DNA of 64,000 nt from Streptococcus sp. bf_0095 (GCF_004166885.1 NZ_RCYU01000001.1:744001-808000), one strand, 5' to 3'. Counted from the first letter of the stretch, positions 43,748-54,634 are shown. Notes: generated by a model from the sequence alone, not told the origin. Numbers and translations: made by a program.

Positions 43748-45829
43748 CTAATTCATAGGATGTTTTTGCTGGTAGAGATTGATAATCTCTCTGGTAATAC
43801 TGTGACTAACAGTCGCTTGGAGATTGGTGTTGTGAGGGAAGACGACTGCCACTGCAATCTGAGGATTTTCAGAGGGAGCATAGGCGATAACATTGGTGTT
43901 TACAGCAGGGGTCCCACCATTTACAAACGTTTCCGCAGTCCCGGTCTTTGCACTGATTGGAACCGCTGCACCTTCTCCGATGGTTTTACCAGTTGTTAAG
44001 CCACTGGTTCCATATACCACCTGATAAAAACCTTGTTTGATGATGGCTAGATTTTCAGGTGTTAGAGCCACTTGGTTGAGTTCTTTTGTTGCAATCTCTT
44101 CTTTCAGAGGACCCAAACCTCCCTTGGCATCATTTTCATAGATCCCTTGGACCAGATGGGGAGCCACGCGTTTCCCATCATTGGCAATAGTTGCAACATA
44201 TTGAGCCAACTGCATAGGCGTATAATTATCAAACTGACCAAAGGCGTCTGTTAGGTAATTACCAATCGTGAACTCTTTGGGAACATAGCCCGTTGATTCA
44301 TTCGGAAGGTCAATCCCTGTTTCTGTTCCTAGACCATAAGAGGCAAAGGTCGAACGCAATTTGTTCATAGCTGGATCCAATTGGTCAGTCTTCAAGCTCA
44401 TGTTTGGCTGATAGGGTTGCCCCATCAAATCAAGTGCAATCTGCACCATATAAGTGTTGGAAGAATATTCCAACGCTTGCACCGCATTGATTTCTTGGCT
44501 TCCAAACTGGGTGAACCACGAAGTGATTGGAGCTGAACCAGAAAAGGAGATTGGTTGATCCAATAGGACTTGGTTCCCAGAAATCACCCCATTTTCCCAT
44601 CCTGCTGTCAAAGTAGCTGCTTTCACAACCGATCCTGGAACAAAGACATTGGTCACTGTTCCCAAAGCATCGGGAGTAAGATCTTGCGAACCAGCTTCAT
44701 GCTTCATCCCCGCCATAGCAAGGATTTTACCCGTTTTTGGATCCAAGGCAACAGCATAGACCCCTTCTGAGTAGGTCGCATTCCCAGCAGCTAATTCTGC
44801 CTGGAAAGACTTCTTCAAGATGTCTTCCACTCCTCTTTGGAAATCCAAATCAATGGAAAGCTTGATATTGTTTCCCTTGCTTCCTTTTGAGAGGGTTTTG
44901 ATTTTTTCAACATTGCCATTCTTGTCCAAATGGATTTCTTTTTCAACCCGTTCTCCTTGGAGGACAGACTCATATTGTTTTTCTAAATAAGAAGTTCCGA
45001 CGCGATCATTTAAGGCATAGCCTTTTCCCAAATAATCGTCCACATCTTCAGCTGGAAGACCGGCTTGCTCTGTCGACACACTACCAACGATGGAAGCCAA
45101 AGGACTATCAACCACTTTTCGATCCCAACTCGTGATCACTTCAAATCCTGGAAATTCTTTCAAATGATCTTTGACCGTCGTTACTTGCTCGTCGGACATC
45201 GGATCCGTCAAAATCGTAGCACTGGCAAAGTTTTCAACCGCATTCATTTGGCTGAAGAGATAGATGGCTTTCTTTTCTTCTTCTGTATAACCTAATTTTT
45301 CAGTCTCAATACTATCAACAGCATGCTGATAGATGGTTGCTTCTGGAAGTGGATTGCCGTCCGTGTCGATACGCTCTTCCTTGGGCAACTTATCCACTAC
45401 CTCTTTATAGACTTCCGAATTTGCGAGATAAAAGTCGATCTCTTGACGCTTGGTGATTTGGGGATTCGAAACACTTACATAATTCAGAAGAAGCTGTGCT
45501 GTCTGACGCATCTCTTCTGCGGTAAACTTATTGCTTCGGGTAAAAGACAAGACCTTCTTGTCAACATTTTCTACCAGAGGGTGACCAGAAGCATCATAAA
45601 TCTGTCCCCGGAGACTCCCTCTTGTTAAGTGTTTTTTGGTAGCTTTTGCCAATTTTTGTGTATAAAATCCTTGATGAGTAATCTGCATATACCCTAGTCG
45701 AGCAATTAAAATCAAAAAGAGGGTACAGACGATACTGAATAACAAATAAAGTCGTCTAGTAATCCACCGATTATCAAATTTTCTCACCTTAGCATTCGCT
45801 TTTTTTGAACGTTTAGATTTTTGCGCCAT
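43748..45829 (-). CDS. pbp2B: Penicillin-binding protein 2B (class B transpeptidase)
   Basis: A 693-residue class B PBP, the elongasome transpeptidase. One N-terminal TM (about 27-46), a PBP dimerisation domain, and a transpeptidase domain with SxxK S-V-V-K in [12 protein letters not shown], and KTGT in [10 protein letters not shown]. The start [14 protein letters not shown] follows AAAGGAGAGGT; the 81-codon extension of the same frame is 5' leader. No sign of mosaic sequence can be judged by eye. Transcribed with recR. Confidence 0.95.
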   Translation of the reverse strand: MAQKSKRSKKANAKVRKFDNRWITRRLYLLFSIVCTLFLILIARLGYMQITHQGFYTQKLAKATKKHLTRGSLRGQIYDASGHPLVENVDKKVLSFTRSNKFTAEEMRQTAQLLLNYVSVSNPQITKRQEIDFYLANSEVYKEVVDKLPKEERIDTDGNPLPEATIYQHAVDSIETEKLGYTEEEKKAIYLFSQMNAVENFASATILTDPMSDEQVTTVKDHLKEFPGFEVITSWDRKVVDSPLASIVGSVSTEQAGLPAEDVDDYLGKGYALNDRVGTSYLEKQYESVLQGERVEKEIHLDKNGNVEKIKTLSKGSKGNNIKLSIDLDFQRGVEDILKKSFQAELAAGNATYSEGVYAVALDPKTGKILAMAGMKHEAGSQDLTPDALGTVTNVFVPGSVVKAATLTAGWENGVISGNQVLLDQPISFSGSAPITSWFTQFGSQEINAVQALEYSSNTYMVQIALDLMGQPYQPNMSLKTDQLDPAMNKLRSTFASYGLGTETGIDLPNESTGYVPKEFTIGNYLTDAFGQFDNYTPMQLAQYVATIANDGKRVAPHLVQGIYENDAKGGLGPLKEEIATKELNQVALTPENLAIIKQGFYQVVYGTSGLTTGKTIGEGAAVPISAKTGTAETFVNGGTPAVNTNVIAYAPSENPQIAVAVVFPHNTNLQATVSHSITREIINLYQQKHPMN

Positions 45830-45938
45830 ACCTCTCCTTTCACTGTGATTCTCAGCCCCAGTCCCTAACAATACCTGGTAAAAATAGGATAACTTTAAAG
45901 GGAATCTGAGGAATATTTCTATTTTAAACTCAACTTCC

Positions 45939-45947
45939 ATTATAGCA
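45939..45947 (-). promoter_or_regulatory. pbp2B promoter (extended -10)
   Basis: TGCTATAAT on the minus strand, giving a leader of about 105 nt. The remaining gap to exoA (45948-46100) shows no other gene. Confidence 0.6.
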
Positions 45948-46102
45948 CATTTCATCCAGACACGAGTCGCTAGACCAGATAAAATAATCGTCATTCTGAA
46001 CTCCTCGGTAAGCATTCTGTTATGCATATGCGGGAGGCATAGCTCTTGACTGCAAAATAGCTCCTTCCTCAAATCACAGGAGACAAGTGCTAGGAGATTT
46101 TT

Positions 46103-46111
46103 TGGTATAAT
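46103..46111 (+). promoter_or_regulatory. exoA promoter (extended -10)
   Basis: TGGTATAAT 33 bp upstream of the exoA ATG, which has AAAGGA as ribosome site. Confidence 0.6.
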
Positions 46112-46144
46112 AGAAACATCGAAAAAGTTAGTAAAGGAAACGAT

Positions 46145-46972
46145 ATGAAACTGATCTCATGGAATATTGACTCACTGAATGCCGCCTTGACGAGTGACTC
46201 TGCACGCGCCAAGCTCTCACAAGACGTCCTACTTACCTTGGTTGCAGAAGATGCGGATATCATTGCCATTCAAGAAACAAAATTATCTGCTAAAGGACCA
46301 ACAAAAAAACACCTAGAGGTCTTAGCAGAACTCTTCCCTGGATATGAAAATACTTGGCGGTCCTCTGTAGAACCAGCCCGCAAAGGATACGCAGGAACCA
46401 TGTTCCTCTACAAAAAAGAATTGACACCAACGGTAACCTTCCCAGAAATCGGTGCCCCTTCTACCATGGACGTTGAAGGTCGGATTATTACCCTAGAATT
46501 TGATGACTTCTTTGTGACCCAGGTCTACACTCCAAATGCCGGAGATGGACTCAAACGCTTGGAAGAACGCCAAATCTGGGATGCCAAATACGCAGACTAC
46601 TTGGCGGAACTAGATCAGCAAAAGCCTGTTCTGGCAACAGGAGACTACAATGTAGCCCACAAGGAAATCGACTTGGCCAATCCAGCCAGCAACCGTCGTT
46701 CCCCAGGCTTTACCGATGAAGAGCGTGCTGGCTTCACTAACTTGCTAGCCAAAGGGTTCACTGATACCTTCCGCCACTTGCATGGGGACCTTCCAGATCA
46801 ATATACTTGGTGGGCACAGCGTAGCAAGACATCTAAAATCAACAACACAGGCTGGAGAATTGACTACTGGCTCACTTCTAACCGCATTGCGAACAAGGTA
46901 ACTAGATCAGCTATGATTGACTCTGGTGCCCGTCAAGACCATACACCAATTGTCATGGAGATTGATCTTTAA
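46145..46972 (+). CDS. exoA: Exodeoxyribonuclease III family (ExoA, AP endonuclease)
   Basis: A 275-residue endonuclease/exonuclease/phosphatase-fold enzyme for base-excision repair. Metal/catalytic segments: SWNIDSLNAAL, IQETKLS, VYTPNAGDGL, TGDYNVAHKEIDLANP and the C-terminal DHTPIVMEI with active-site Asp-His. Divergent from pbp2B. Confidence 0.94.
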   Translation: MKLISWNIDSLNAALTSDSARAKLSQDVLLTLVAEDADIIAIQETKLSAKGPTKKHLEVLAELFPGYENTWRSSVEPARKGYAGTMFLYKKELTPTVTFPEIGAPSTMDVEGRIITLEFDDFFVTQVYTPNAGDGLKRLEERQIWDAKYADYLAELDQQKPVLATGDYNVAHKEIDLANPASNRRSPGFTDEERAGFTNLLAKGFTDTFRHLHGDLPDQYTWWAQRSKTSKINNTGWRIDYWLTSNRIANKVTRSAMIDSGARQDHTPIVMEIDL

Positions 46973-46982
46973 GGAGAAAACA

Positions 46983-47369
46983 ATGGACTATCAAGCCGTC
47001 ATCCCTGAATTTGTAGTATCTGACATCGAAAAGTCGCGCCACTTCTACTGCGACTTGCTGGGTTTCTCTGTCGAATACGAACGTCCAGAGGAGAAATTTC
47101 TCTTCCTCTCGCTTGAAGACTGCCAGCTTATGCTAGAAGAAGGCAACGCAGAAGAATTATCCCAACTGACCTATCCTTTCGGTCGCGGTATCAATATCTC
47201 CTTTGGTATCAAGGATGTCCCACAACTCCACCAAAAACTGTTGGAAGCTAACTATCCCATCCATCGTCCGTTGATACAAAGAAAATTTCGAGTCGGAGAT
47301 AGCTTTATCTATCCCCAGGAATTTGCGATTTTGGATCCAGATGGTTATTTCTTAAGATTTAGCGAATAA
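46983..47369 (+). CDS. VOC-fold protein (glyoxalase/bleomycin-resistance superfamily)
   Basis: A 128-residue betaalphabetabetabeta protein: MDYQAVIPEFVVSDIEKSRHFYCDLLGF is the typical start, and FAILDPDGYFLRFSE the typical end with the metal-ligand Glu. Bleomycin-resistance-like proteins bind drugs; no such activity is implied by sequence alone. Chosen start has AAGGAG; it lies 10 bp after exoA. Confidence 0.85.
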   Translation: MDYQAVIPEFVVSDIEKSRHFYCDLLGFSVEYERPEEKFLFLSLEDCQLMLEEGNAEELSQLTYPFGRGINISFGIKDVPQLHQKLLEANYPIHRPLIQRKFRVGDSFIYPQEFAILDPDGYFLRFSE

Positions 47370-47396
47370 GAAAAAGGAGGCTCTTGGCCTCTTTTT
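47370..47396 (+). terminator. Terminator after VOC gene
   Basis: AAAAAG-g-AGGC/GGCCT-c-TTTTT hairpin with TCTT loop, beginning directly after the stop codon. Confidence 0.7.
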
Positions 47397-47458
47397 CGCT
47401 AGCTAATTATCCATTGACAGGCTTGCAAATCCACGGTCAAAAATAGTTGCCAAAGCCT

Positions 47459-47569
47459 ATGAAATCAACACGTCAAAGAATTCTCCTTCCTGTTCTATTT
47501 GTCCTTGGAATTGGCGCTATTGCTCTGTTGTTTTCTTGGCTCTTACTTACTTTCTTCCCTATCAAGTAA
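47459..47569 (+). CDS. Possible 36-residue single-TM protein
   Basis: An ATG frame of 37 codons encodes a basic N-terminus (MKSTRQR) followed by one hydrophobic helix (ILLPVLFVLGIGAIALLFSW) and a short tail FPIK. This is a typical small membrane protein shape. Against it, no ribosome site precedes the ATG and the -10 is unclear, although TTGACA occurs at 47414-47419. A terminator follows immediately, which favours a real transcript. Confidence 0.4.
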   Translation: MKSTRQRILLPVLFVLGIGAIALLFSWLLLTFFPIK

Positions 47570-47596
47570 AAGCGAAGTCATTAGACCTCGCTTTTT
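47568..47596. terminator. Convergent terminator before nth
   Basis: AAAGCGA-a-GTC/GAC-c-TCGCTTT stem with ATTA loop and T/A runs on both sides. Confidence 0.8.
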
Positions 47597-48224
47597 AAAT
47601 GTCTTTAAAGTTATAGAGTTGCGGATAGTGATCGCACTCGGGATTTTTAGGATGGCAGATGGCACGACCAAAGTAAATCATGGCCTGATGGGCTGGCAAC
47701 CAACGTTCCGGTGGAAGGACATCCATAACTCGCTTTTCTACCTCTAGCGGCGTTGCCGACTTTTTTACGATATCATGGTGCTTGCAAATCCGCTCTACAT
47801 GGGTATCAACAGCAAAGGCAGGAATTCCGAAACCGACACTCATGACCACATTGGCTGTTTTCCGTCCCACTCCGGCTAAACTCTCCAGTTCCTCCCGTGT
47901 CTGAGGGACTTGGCCATCAAAATTGTCCAACAATTGTTGGGCACATTTTTTTAGAAATTTAGCCTTGTTTCGATAGAGGCCTAATTTGGAAATATGCTTG
48001 GCAATGTCGGCTTCACTGGCGACCGCCATGGCTTGAGGAGTTGGGAAAGCCTCAAACAAAGCGGGAGTTGCCTTATTAACCGCTGCATCTGTTGTTTGAG
48101 CAGAGAGCATCACCGCTACTAATAATTCAAAATGGTTGCGAAAATCCAAACTTGGCTGAGCATCCGGAAAGAGGGCAATAATTTCTTCAATCACATGACG
48201 GGCCCGTTTTTTTGATAAGACCAT
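47595..48224 (-). CDS. nth: Endonuclease III, lacking two Fe-S Cys ligands
   Basis: A 209-residue DNA glycosylase/AP lyase. HhH motif with catalytic Lys: LESLAGVGRKTANVVMSVGFG and the downstream catalytic Asp in AVDTHVERI. The C-terminal cluster region reads CHPKNPECDHYPQLYNF: of the four Cys spaced C-x6-C-x2-C-x5-C in E. coli Nth, the third is Tyr and the fourth is Phe. A [4Fe-4S] cluster therefore seems unlikely. The substitution may be general in streptococci. Confidence 0.92.
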   Translation of the reverse strand: MVLSKKRARHVIEEIIALFPDAQPSLDFRNHFELLVAVMLSAQTTDAAVNKATPALFEAFPTPQAMAVASEADIAKHISKLGLYRNKAKFLKKCAQQLLDNFDGQVPQTREELESLAGVGRKTANVVMSVGFGIPAFAVDTHVERICKHHDIVKKSATPLEVEKRVMDVLPPERWLPAHQAMIYFGRAICHPKNPECDHYPQLYNFKDI

Positions 48225-48251
48225 AACTTCTCCTTTGCATTACTAGAATCT

Positions 48252-48260
48252 ATTATAGCA
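48252..48260 (-). promoter_or_regulatory. nth promoter (extended -10)
   Basis: TGCTATAAT on the minus strand, 27 bp upstream of nth. Confidence 0.6.
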
Positions 48261-48292
48261 TGAAGAACCAGTTACTTTACAGAATCAGCTTA

Positions 48293-48329
48293 GCAAAATA
48301 GGACTAGCTAAGAGCTAGTCCTATTTTCT
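48293..48329 (-). terminator. mtnN terminator
   Basis: AAAATAGGACTAGCT pairs perfectly with AGCTAGTCCTATTTT around a 3-nt loop on the minus strand, T-rich on both sides. Confidence 0.85.
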
Positions 48330-48338
48330 TAAGCTTTT

Positions 48339-49031
48339 CTATACCAATCTCTTCAAGAAAGTCATCAAGGTTTGAGCAGAACGCTCGCCAGCCTCTACGA
48401 TAAATTCATCAAAAGAGATATTAGCTGCGTGATCTGCCGTATCACTCATAGCCCGAATGACCATGAAAGGACGGCCGGCTGCATGAGCCGCTTGGGCAAT
48501 AGCTGCCCCTTCCATCTCAACGGCCAATACTTCTGGGAAATGTTCCCGAATCACTGCGACTTTTTCTTCACTCGCGATAAAGCTATCCCCAGTCGCAATC
48601 AGGCCAACATGGGTTGGTGTTTGTTCCTCAGCTAGAACTTTTTTCATCTCTGAAACAAAATAGCGGCTGGATTCAAAGTAGAGTGGTTGCCCTGCCATCT
48701 GGCCATAGTCATAACCAAAAGCTGTCACATCGACATCATGGTAGGCCAATTTGTCCGCTAGGACGATATCCCCAACAGCCATCCCTGGTGCTACTGCACC
48801 TGCAGAACCTGTATTGATAATGGCTTCCACCTTAAAATCGTTGGCCAACACAGCCACACTCATGGCAGACATGACTTTTCCGATACCACTTTCAACCAAG
48901 ACCACTTCATGGCGACCAATCGACCCTGTGTAGTAGACCTTTCCTAGGCGAAGGTGTTTCTCTCCGTTCTGCAAAGCTTCCACTAAGATTTTTAATTCTT
49001 GTGGCATGGCCGCAATGATTCCAATTTTCAT
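48339..49031 (-). CDS. mtnN: 5'-methylthioadenosine/S-adenosylhomocysteine nucleosidase
   Basis: A 230-residue enzyme (Pfs) that removes adenine from MTA and SAH, feeding the activated-methyl cycle and AI-2 synthesis. GIIAAMPQELKIL start, NTGSAGAV phosphate/ribose site, and VEMEGAAIAQAAH with the ME dyad near the active site. Operon end: glmU-NUDIX-macP-mtnN, the same order as in S. pneumoniae. Confidence 0.96.
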   Translation of the reverse strand: MKIGIIAAMPQELKILVEALQNGEKHLRLGKVYYTGSIGRHEVVLVESGIGKVMSAMSVAVLANDFKVEAIINTGSAGAVAPGMAVGDIVLADKLAYHDVDVTAFGYDYGQMAGQPLYFESSRYFVSEMKKVLAEEQTPTHVGLIATGDSFIASEEKVAVIREHFPEVLAVEMEGAAIAQAAHAAGRPFMVIRAMSDTADHAANISFDEFIVEAGERSAQTLMTFLKRLV

Positions 49032-49058
49032 AATCGTAACTCCTTTGGTAGACGCTGC

Positions 49059-49397
49059 TTATAAGCGCCAGATTGCAAGAATTAACAAGATGAGGAGCAG
49101 GATGACCCAAAATAAGATCTTATTCAATTTTGATTGAATCACCTCATCTTTTTGGTTCTCAATCCGACGACTCTTGGTCACTGTAGGTTGGACTCTGATT
49201 GGAATAGTCTCCTGAGGATACGATACTCCATGTCCACTATCTCCTTCCCCTGAGGTCACTGGCCGTTCATAACCAAATCCCCTGTTTCCTGTCGGGAGAA
49301 TTTTTGTTTCTTCCTCATCAAAGAGCGGGGGACCAGAGATTGCTTCTCCTCGGTTTGCCCGCTCAATCATTTCATCTGTTAATAAAGGTTTTCCCAT
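49059..49397 (-). CDS. macP: MacP-like cofactor of PBP2a
   Basis: A 112-residue protein with a long polar N-terminal part and a single C-terminal TM (about 92-110, [16 protein letters not shown]). N-terminal [18 protein letters not shown] and Thr31 in EEETKILPT match the pneumococcal MacP, in which a nearby Thr (T32) is phosphorylated by StkP. MacP is required for PBP2a function in S. pneumoniae (established there; here by similarity and synteny). It lies between mtnN and the NUDIX gene, as in pneumococcus. Confidence 0.82.
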   Translation of the reverse strand: MGKPLLTDEMIERANRGEAISGPPLFDEEETKILPTGNRGFGYERPVTSGEGDSGHGVSYPQETIPIRVQPTVTKSRRIENQKDEVIQSKLNKILFWVILLLILLILAIWRL

Positions 49398-49408
49398 TGG
49401 ATCCTCCT

Positions 49409-49954
49409 CTATTTATTGGATAATTCCCAGTACTGAATCGCCATAATGGTCTTGGCATCACAGATTTCACCAGCTTGGATCAAGTCTTTAGCCTCCTTCA
49501 AGGTCACTTCTAGCAGCTCTAAGGTCTCATCTTCATCTTGAGGGCGAGGATTTTCCACTTTTTTCAAATTGGTCGCAGCATAGAGTTTGATCCGCTCGTT
49601 GCAAAACCCAATGGCAGAATAAAAATCATACAACAACTCTAGATCCGCTGTGTAACCAATTTCTTCTTCCAATTCACGCAGAGCAGCTGCTTGAGGATCC
49701 GCATTTTCACCCTTTTCCAACTTGCCTGCTGGGATCTCTACAGAAGTCCTCTCGATTGCCTTCCGGTACTGCTTGACCAAAATGGTCTTGCCCTCATCTG
49801 TGATCGGTAAAACCGCTACTGCTCCATTATGAAAAATTAAATCACGCTGCGCTTGACCTTTTCCGTCAGGTAGTTCCACTTGATCTGTAACTACTTGGAA
49901 AATCGGTCCTTGATAAATCTCCTTGCGCTCAATGGTTTTTTCTTCAAATTGCAT
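49409..49954 (-). CDS. NUDIX hydrolase, ADP-ribose pyrophosphatase type
   Basis: A 181-residue enzyme with the NUDIX box [15 protein letters not shown] preceded by PAGKLEKGE, the pattern of ADP-ribose diphosphatases. Likely role: clearing ADP-ribose. It is 9 bp after glmU and part of the conserved block. Confidence 0.92.
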   Translation of the reverse strand: MQFEEKTIERKEIYQGPIFQVVTDQVELPDGKGQAQRDLIFHNGAVAVLPITDEGKTILVKQYRKAIERTSVEIPAGKLEKGENADPQAAALRELEEEIGYTADLELLYDFYSAIGFCNERIKLYAATNLKKVENPRPQDEDETLELLEVTLKEAKDLIQAGEICDAKTIMAIQYWELSNK

Positions 49955-49963
49955 GAAAATCTC

Positions 49964-51384
<1,421 letters not shown>

Positions 51385-51417
51385 TTTTTTAGCCCTTTTG
51401 GAAAATTAGATCCGAAC

Positions 51418-51441
51418 CAAAAAACTCTCCAAAAAGGAGAG
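51418..51441 (-). terminator. Terminator after ASCH gene
   Basis: CTCTCC/GGAGAG with a TTTTT loop and TTTTTTGG tail on the minus strand. Confidence 0.75.
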
Positions 51442-51446
51442 CATAT

Positions 51447-51887
51447 CTATAATGGATAAACCTTGCGAAATTCTTCTAAAACCACCTTGCTGTCAGGTGT
51501 AAACGTCAGACCTGTTTCCTCCAGCCACTCCGTGAAAAACTCCTCATGAACCTGACGCCAATAGGCCAGAGATTTGTCACCTTCGCCTTCCTTGTAGGCA
51601 TGGTCAGCAGACACTTGATGGAAGGGCTGAACAGAAACCTTGGTAATTTCGACAATGCAGATAGCCTGGTTTTGACTGTCTAAAATGATATCGAAAGTCC
51701 CTTCTTGTGGAAGGGGTTCGTCCTCTACTGCGTAGAGGTCGTAAGCTGAGGCTGTTGCTGTTTTTTCGCCTCTTAGAACCAAGTCAGCCAAGAGATCTGC
51801 CTCTACTCCAAAAGCCCAGGCGTCTATCTCATCACTGATAGAGGGATTGATTTTCTTGTAGGCATTCCACATTTCTTGCGGTGTCAT
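51447..51887 (-). CDS. ASCH-domain protein
   Basis: A 146-residue protein of the ASCH/PUA-like fold: VLRGEKTATASAYDLY and the later ICIVEITKVSVQPFHQV are typical. Possible RNA-binding or modified-nucleoside role. Start MTPQEMWNAYKK has AAAGGAG. It overlaps the upstream gene by 56 bp in another frame, which is unusually long. Confidence 0.88.
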   Translation of the reverse strand: MTPQEMWNAYKKINPSISDEIDAWAFGVEADLLADLVLRGEKTATASAYDLYAVEDEPLPQEGTFDIILDSQNQAICIVEITKVSVQPFHQVSADHAYKEGEGDKSLAYWRQVHEEFFTEWLEETGLTFTPDSKVVLEEFRKVYPL

Positions 51888-52737
51888 GGGTTCTCCTTTG
51901 TAATTTTTTACTTTCTTCTTTTATATGTTTAAGATGGTCTGGATGGTCAATTTCTAAATCAAAAATCTCTGGAATAGAGCTGTAATGGAGAATACATTCG
52001 ATACCCATCTGATTCATTTTTTGTATGAAAGAAGTATTCAGATAGCCTGCAACAGCAAAATCAATCTTGTTCTTCCTTGCTTTATCCTGCATCTGTCTCA
52101 GCATTTCTAACATAATGGGACTTTCCATTTCATGCCATTGACTGTTTCTCACAGTCGCAAAAATAAATGAAGTCAAATCATTCATTCCAACTACAATCTT
52201 TGAAATACCAGTTTCCAGTATTCTGTCCAAGTCAAAATACGCTGACGGTAATTCAATCATCGTGCCGACTTTCCTGGTAAAACCATACTGACGCAATACT
52301 GTAATAGCTTGTTTTAATTGTTCAGCATCATTGACAAAAGGAAAAATAACAGACAGATTGGGATTGGTTTGAAAAACTTCTGTAACAACATTTGTCTCAG
52401 CCTGAAATTCATCTGGACACGCCAACAAACGCCTGATACCTCTGTATCCAAATAAGGGGTGGCGTTCGTCAAAATACTCTTTAGTCCCGTCTAGACTATT
52501 TGCTTCTGCATTTGTTAACTCTGAAAAGCGATACCAGACTTCTTCATCTGAGTACAAATGACAAATAGTGTCTAGATAATCTTTCACAAATTGCTGACAA
52601 TTTGGTAATAGTATGTTTTGGTTTAGTTCTCTCAACAAGTATTCCCCACGAATCAAGCCGACGTGGTGCAATAAATGGGGATAAACTTTTTCAACAATTT
52701 TTTCGCCACTAAGAGCTAGTTGATTTTGCATGTTCAT
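51832..52737 (-). CDS. Stand-alone PEP-utilising TIM-barrel domain, active-site Cys lost
   Basis: A 301-residue protein matching only the C-terminal (PEP/pyruvate-binding) barrel of PEP synthase, PPDK and enzyme I: HPLFGYRGIRRLL (Arg pair), the FPFVND strand, GTMIELPSAY and GMNDLTSFIF are recognisable. The usual CGE/CGQ loop that carries the catalytic Cys is replaced by AVAGYLN. No phospho-His swivelling domain or ATP-grasp domain is present. It may bind PEP without transferring phosphate. The C-terminal ~20 residues overlap the ASCH gene. Own -10 box (TATAAT at 52772-52777). Confidence 0.7.
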   Translation of the reverse strand: MNMQNQLALSGEKIVEKVYPHLLHHVGLIRGEYLLRELNQNILLPNCQQFVKDYLDTICHLYSDEEVWYRFSELTNAEANSLDGTKEYFDERHPLFGYRGIRRLLACPDEFQAETNVVTEVFQTNPNLSVIFPFVNDAEQLKQAITVLRQYGFTRKVGTMIELPSAYFDLDRILETGISKIVVGMNDLTSFIFATVRNSQWHEMESPIMLEMLRQMQDKARKNKIDFAVAGYLNTSFIQKMNQMGIECILHYSSIPEIFDLEIDHPDHLKHIKEESKKLQRRTHDTARNVECLQENQSLYQ

Positions 52738-52771
52738 TCACCTCGTCTTAAAAGATACAATATCAGATATC

Positions 52772-52777
52772 ATTATA
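52772..52777 (-). promoter_or_regulatory. -10 box upstream of PEP-barrel gene
   Basis: TATAAT on the minus strand, touching the stop codon of the GNAT gene and 35 bp before the ATG. Confidence 0.45.
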
Positions 52778-53501
52778 CGACACTTTCCTCTAGTTCAAAA
52801 GCTTCATAAGGTTCAACTAACTCATATCCTAAAAATTCTGCTACTTTTTTGGAAGCCTCGTTATGAGCATCCCAAAGTGGAAACATATCTCTGTTTAAAC
52901 TCTCTAGAATCATTGCAGCACCAAGCTTTTTAGCAAATCCATTTCCTTGTTCGTTTGGTCTAGTTGCAACTTCCACTTCAACTGCTCCTTGGTAAACTAA
53001 CCCTGAGGAAATCCCAGCAATCACTTCATTATTTTTAAGAATCACAAAGCCAAATCCACCTTTTAAAGCAAAATCCTGGTAGGACTCAAAATCCCCCTGT
53101 AAATCTTGTGACCATTTTTCCTCAGAAAGGCAGTTATAAATACGATTATCAATAGGCACAATATTGTAACCTTTCTCTAACTGAGTAACTAGATCATTTA
53201 GAAATTCAACTTGAAAATTTGCCTTATCCTTAAAAGAATAGCGAGTAAAAGAAATTAACCCAACTTGCCGACGCAGAAAATCTTGCCACTTAGTGTCTTC
53301 TGAAATAATAATCTTATAATCTAAACCATATTGCCTAACAAAATCTTCCCAAAATCTAGAATTTAGCTCCCCTGCTAGGTATAGAAAATTCCCAATATCA
53401 TAAAAGCTCGTTGTCCTATCACTGTTTCGATAAACAGTCCCGATTTGAGATTTAAGACCATAGAGAACCATATATTTCTTCCATGTTTTAAATAGTTCCA
53501 T
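52773..53501 (-). CDS. GNAT acetyltransferase (PF12746-like)
   Basis: A 242-residue protein. The C-terminal half has the acetyl-CoA-binding pattern VEVEVATRPNEQGNGFAKKLGAAMI and PLWDAHNEASKKVAEFLGYELV, typical of the GNAT_acetyltran family; the N-terminal half is the family-specific part. Substrate unknown. Follows the NUDIX gene by 7 bp. Confidence 0.8.
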   Translation of the reverse strand: MELFKTWKKYMVLYGLKSQIGTVYRNSDRTTSFYDIGNFLYLAGELNSRFWEDFVRQYGLDYKIIISEDTKWQDFLRRQVGLISFTRYSFKDKANFQVEFLNDLVTQLEKGYNIVPIDNRIYNCLSEEKWSQDLQGDFESYQDFALKGGFGFVILKNNEVIAGISSGLVYQGAVEVEVATRPNEQGNGFAKKLGAAMILESLNRDMFPLWDAHNEASKKVAEFLGYELVEPYEAFELEESVV

Positions 53502-53508
53502 TATCCCT

Positions 53509-53988
53509 CTATTTTACCTTCCAATTCTTATAGCTTGTCAATTCTAATTCTGGAAATCCTAATAACTCTGCCTTCACCTTTAATACTAAAGGCGAGGCAT
53601 TTTCTTCGGTCATCTGCTCAAGAGGAAGCCAAATTGCATTTGCTGAATCATTGCTTCCATCAAAAACTTCATGAGGAAGGGATTTTTGAGAGCTCTCGAA
53701 ATCGAGTACGATATCATAAAAGGCCATGATATGGTGTACGGCGAAGTCTTGCCCCTCTTCTTGAACCATCACGTCATAAATCCTAGGATTTGAATAACAG
53801 CTAAGCGTATAGCCTGTCTCTTCCAGAACTTCTCTCTTAAGGGTTTCTGTCAACCCCTCACCGAGTTCCTGACTACCACCTGGTAGGTCAAAACGATATT
53901 GATAAGGTCCTCTCGTTTTCTCAATGCAAAGCAATTTCCCATTCTCATAGCAAACGCCATAGACACCAAAGTGTTTTTTGATTTCCAT
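53509..53988 (-). CDS. NUDIX hydrolase
   Basis: A 159-residue MutT-like enzyme with a complete NUDIX box GGSQELGEGLTETLKREVLEETGY. Substrate unknown. It lies at the boundary between the conserved block and the accessory gene run. Confidence 0.88.
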   Translation of the reverse strand: MEIKKHFGVYGVCYENGKLLCIEKTRGPYQYRFDLPGGSQELGEGLTETLKREVLEETGYTLSCYSNPRIYDVMVQEEGQDFAVHHIMAFYDIVLDFESSQKSLPHEVFDGSNDSANAIWLPLEQMTEENASPLVLKVKAELLGFPELELTSYKNWKVK

Positions 53989-54028
53989 ATTCTACTCTTT
54001 TCTAAAAGTCCCAGATTGCTAGAACACC

Positions 54029-54634
54029 TTATCCCTTAAAAGGAAAGAGGCTATAAATTTCATGCTCCTTGATATACTTCTTTAGTATCTCCATATTCTC
54101 TTCGATTTTTGCTTGGATATCTGTCTCTTCAAACGTTGACTCAGCAATAAAGAGGTGAATCTTCAATAGATCTGTCAAGTATAGCAAACGGTGTTCCATT
54201 TCCGATTCAGGACTTGAAGCCTGCTCGATTTTTGCAAGCTTTTGCTCCAAGCTATCACCATTCAAAAATCTCTGATGAACTCTCCTTCTAATTTTTTGAG
54301 TGGATTCCTCCCCTTGTTCTAATGGAGATAAAAGAAGCTTTTTATAGACGATTGCCTGATTTTCTTTTTCTCTTTCCAGATAGGCCAATAAAACCAGAGA
54401 ACTATCAACAAAGGTCCAGGTGTTATAATTACCTTCAAATGGAACTTGTATAATCCTATCTAATAATTCCTTAGCCATTTCCTCTTGACCATCCAGATAA
54501 AGTAAATAGGCCAGATGATTCAGCGATTCGAGATGGCTAGCTCGGGTCTTCTTATTCTTTTTGGGGATCCGGTTTAAATACGATACTAACTCAAGATCAT
54601 TTTCAACCTCTTCGATGAGTCCTTTCACATTCAT
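54029..54634 (-). CDS. Helical repeat-like protein, unassigned (immunity-array member)
   Basis: A 201-residue, charged, largely helical protein with no Cys; LAYLLYLDGQEEMAKELLDRII and the following segments look like TPR-type helices, but no family is certain. Start MNVKGLIEEVEND has GGAG 7 nt upstream; the TTG extension is rejected. It is the last member of the accessory run and may be an immunity protein by position only. Confidence 0.6.
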   Translation of the reverse strand: MNVKGLIEEVENDLELVSYLNRIPKKNKKTRASHLESLNHLAYLLYLDGQEEMAKELLDRIIQVPFEGNYNTWTFVDSSLVLLAYLEREKENQAIVYKKLLLSPLEQGEESTQKIRRRVHQRFLNGDSLEQKLAKIEQASSPESEMEHRLLYLTDLLKIHLFIAESTFEETDIQAKIEENMEILKKYIKEHEIYSLFPFKG

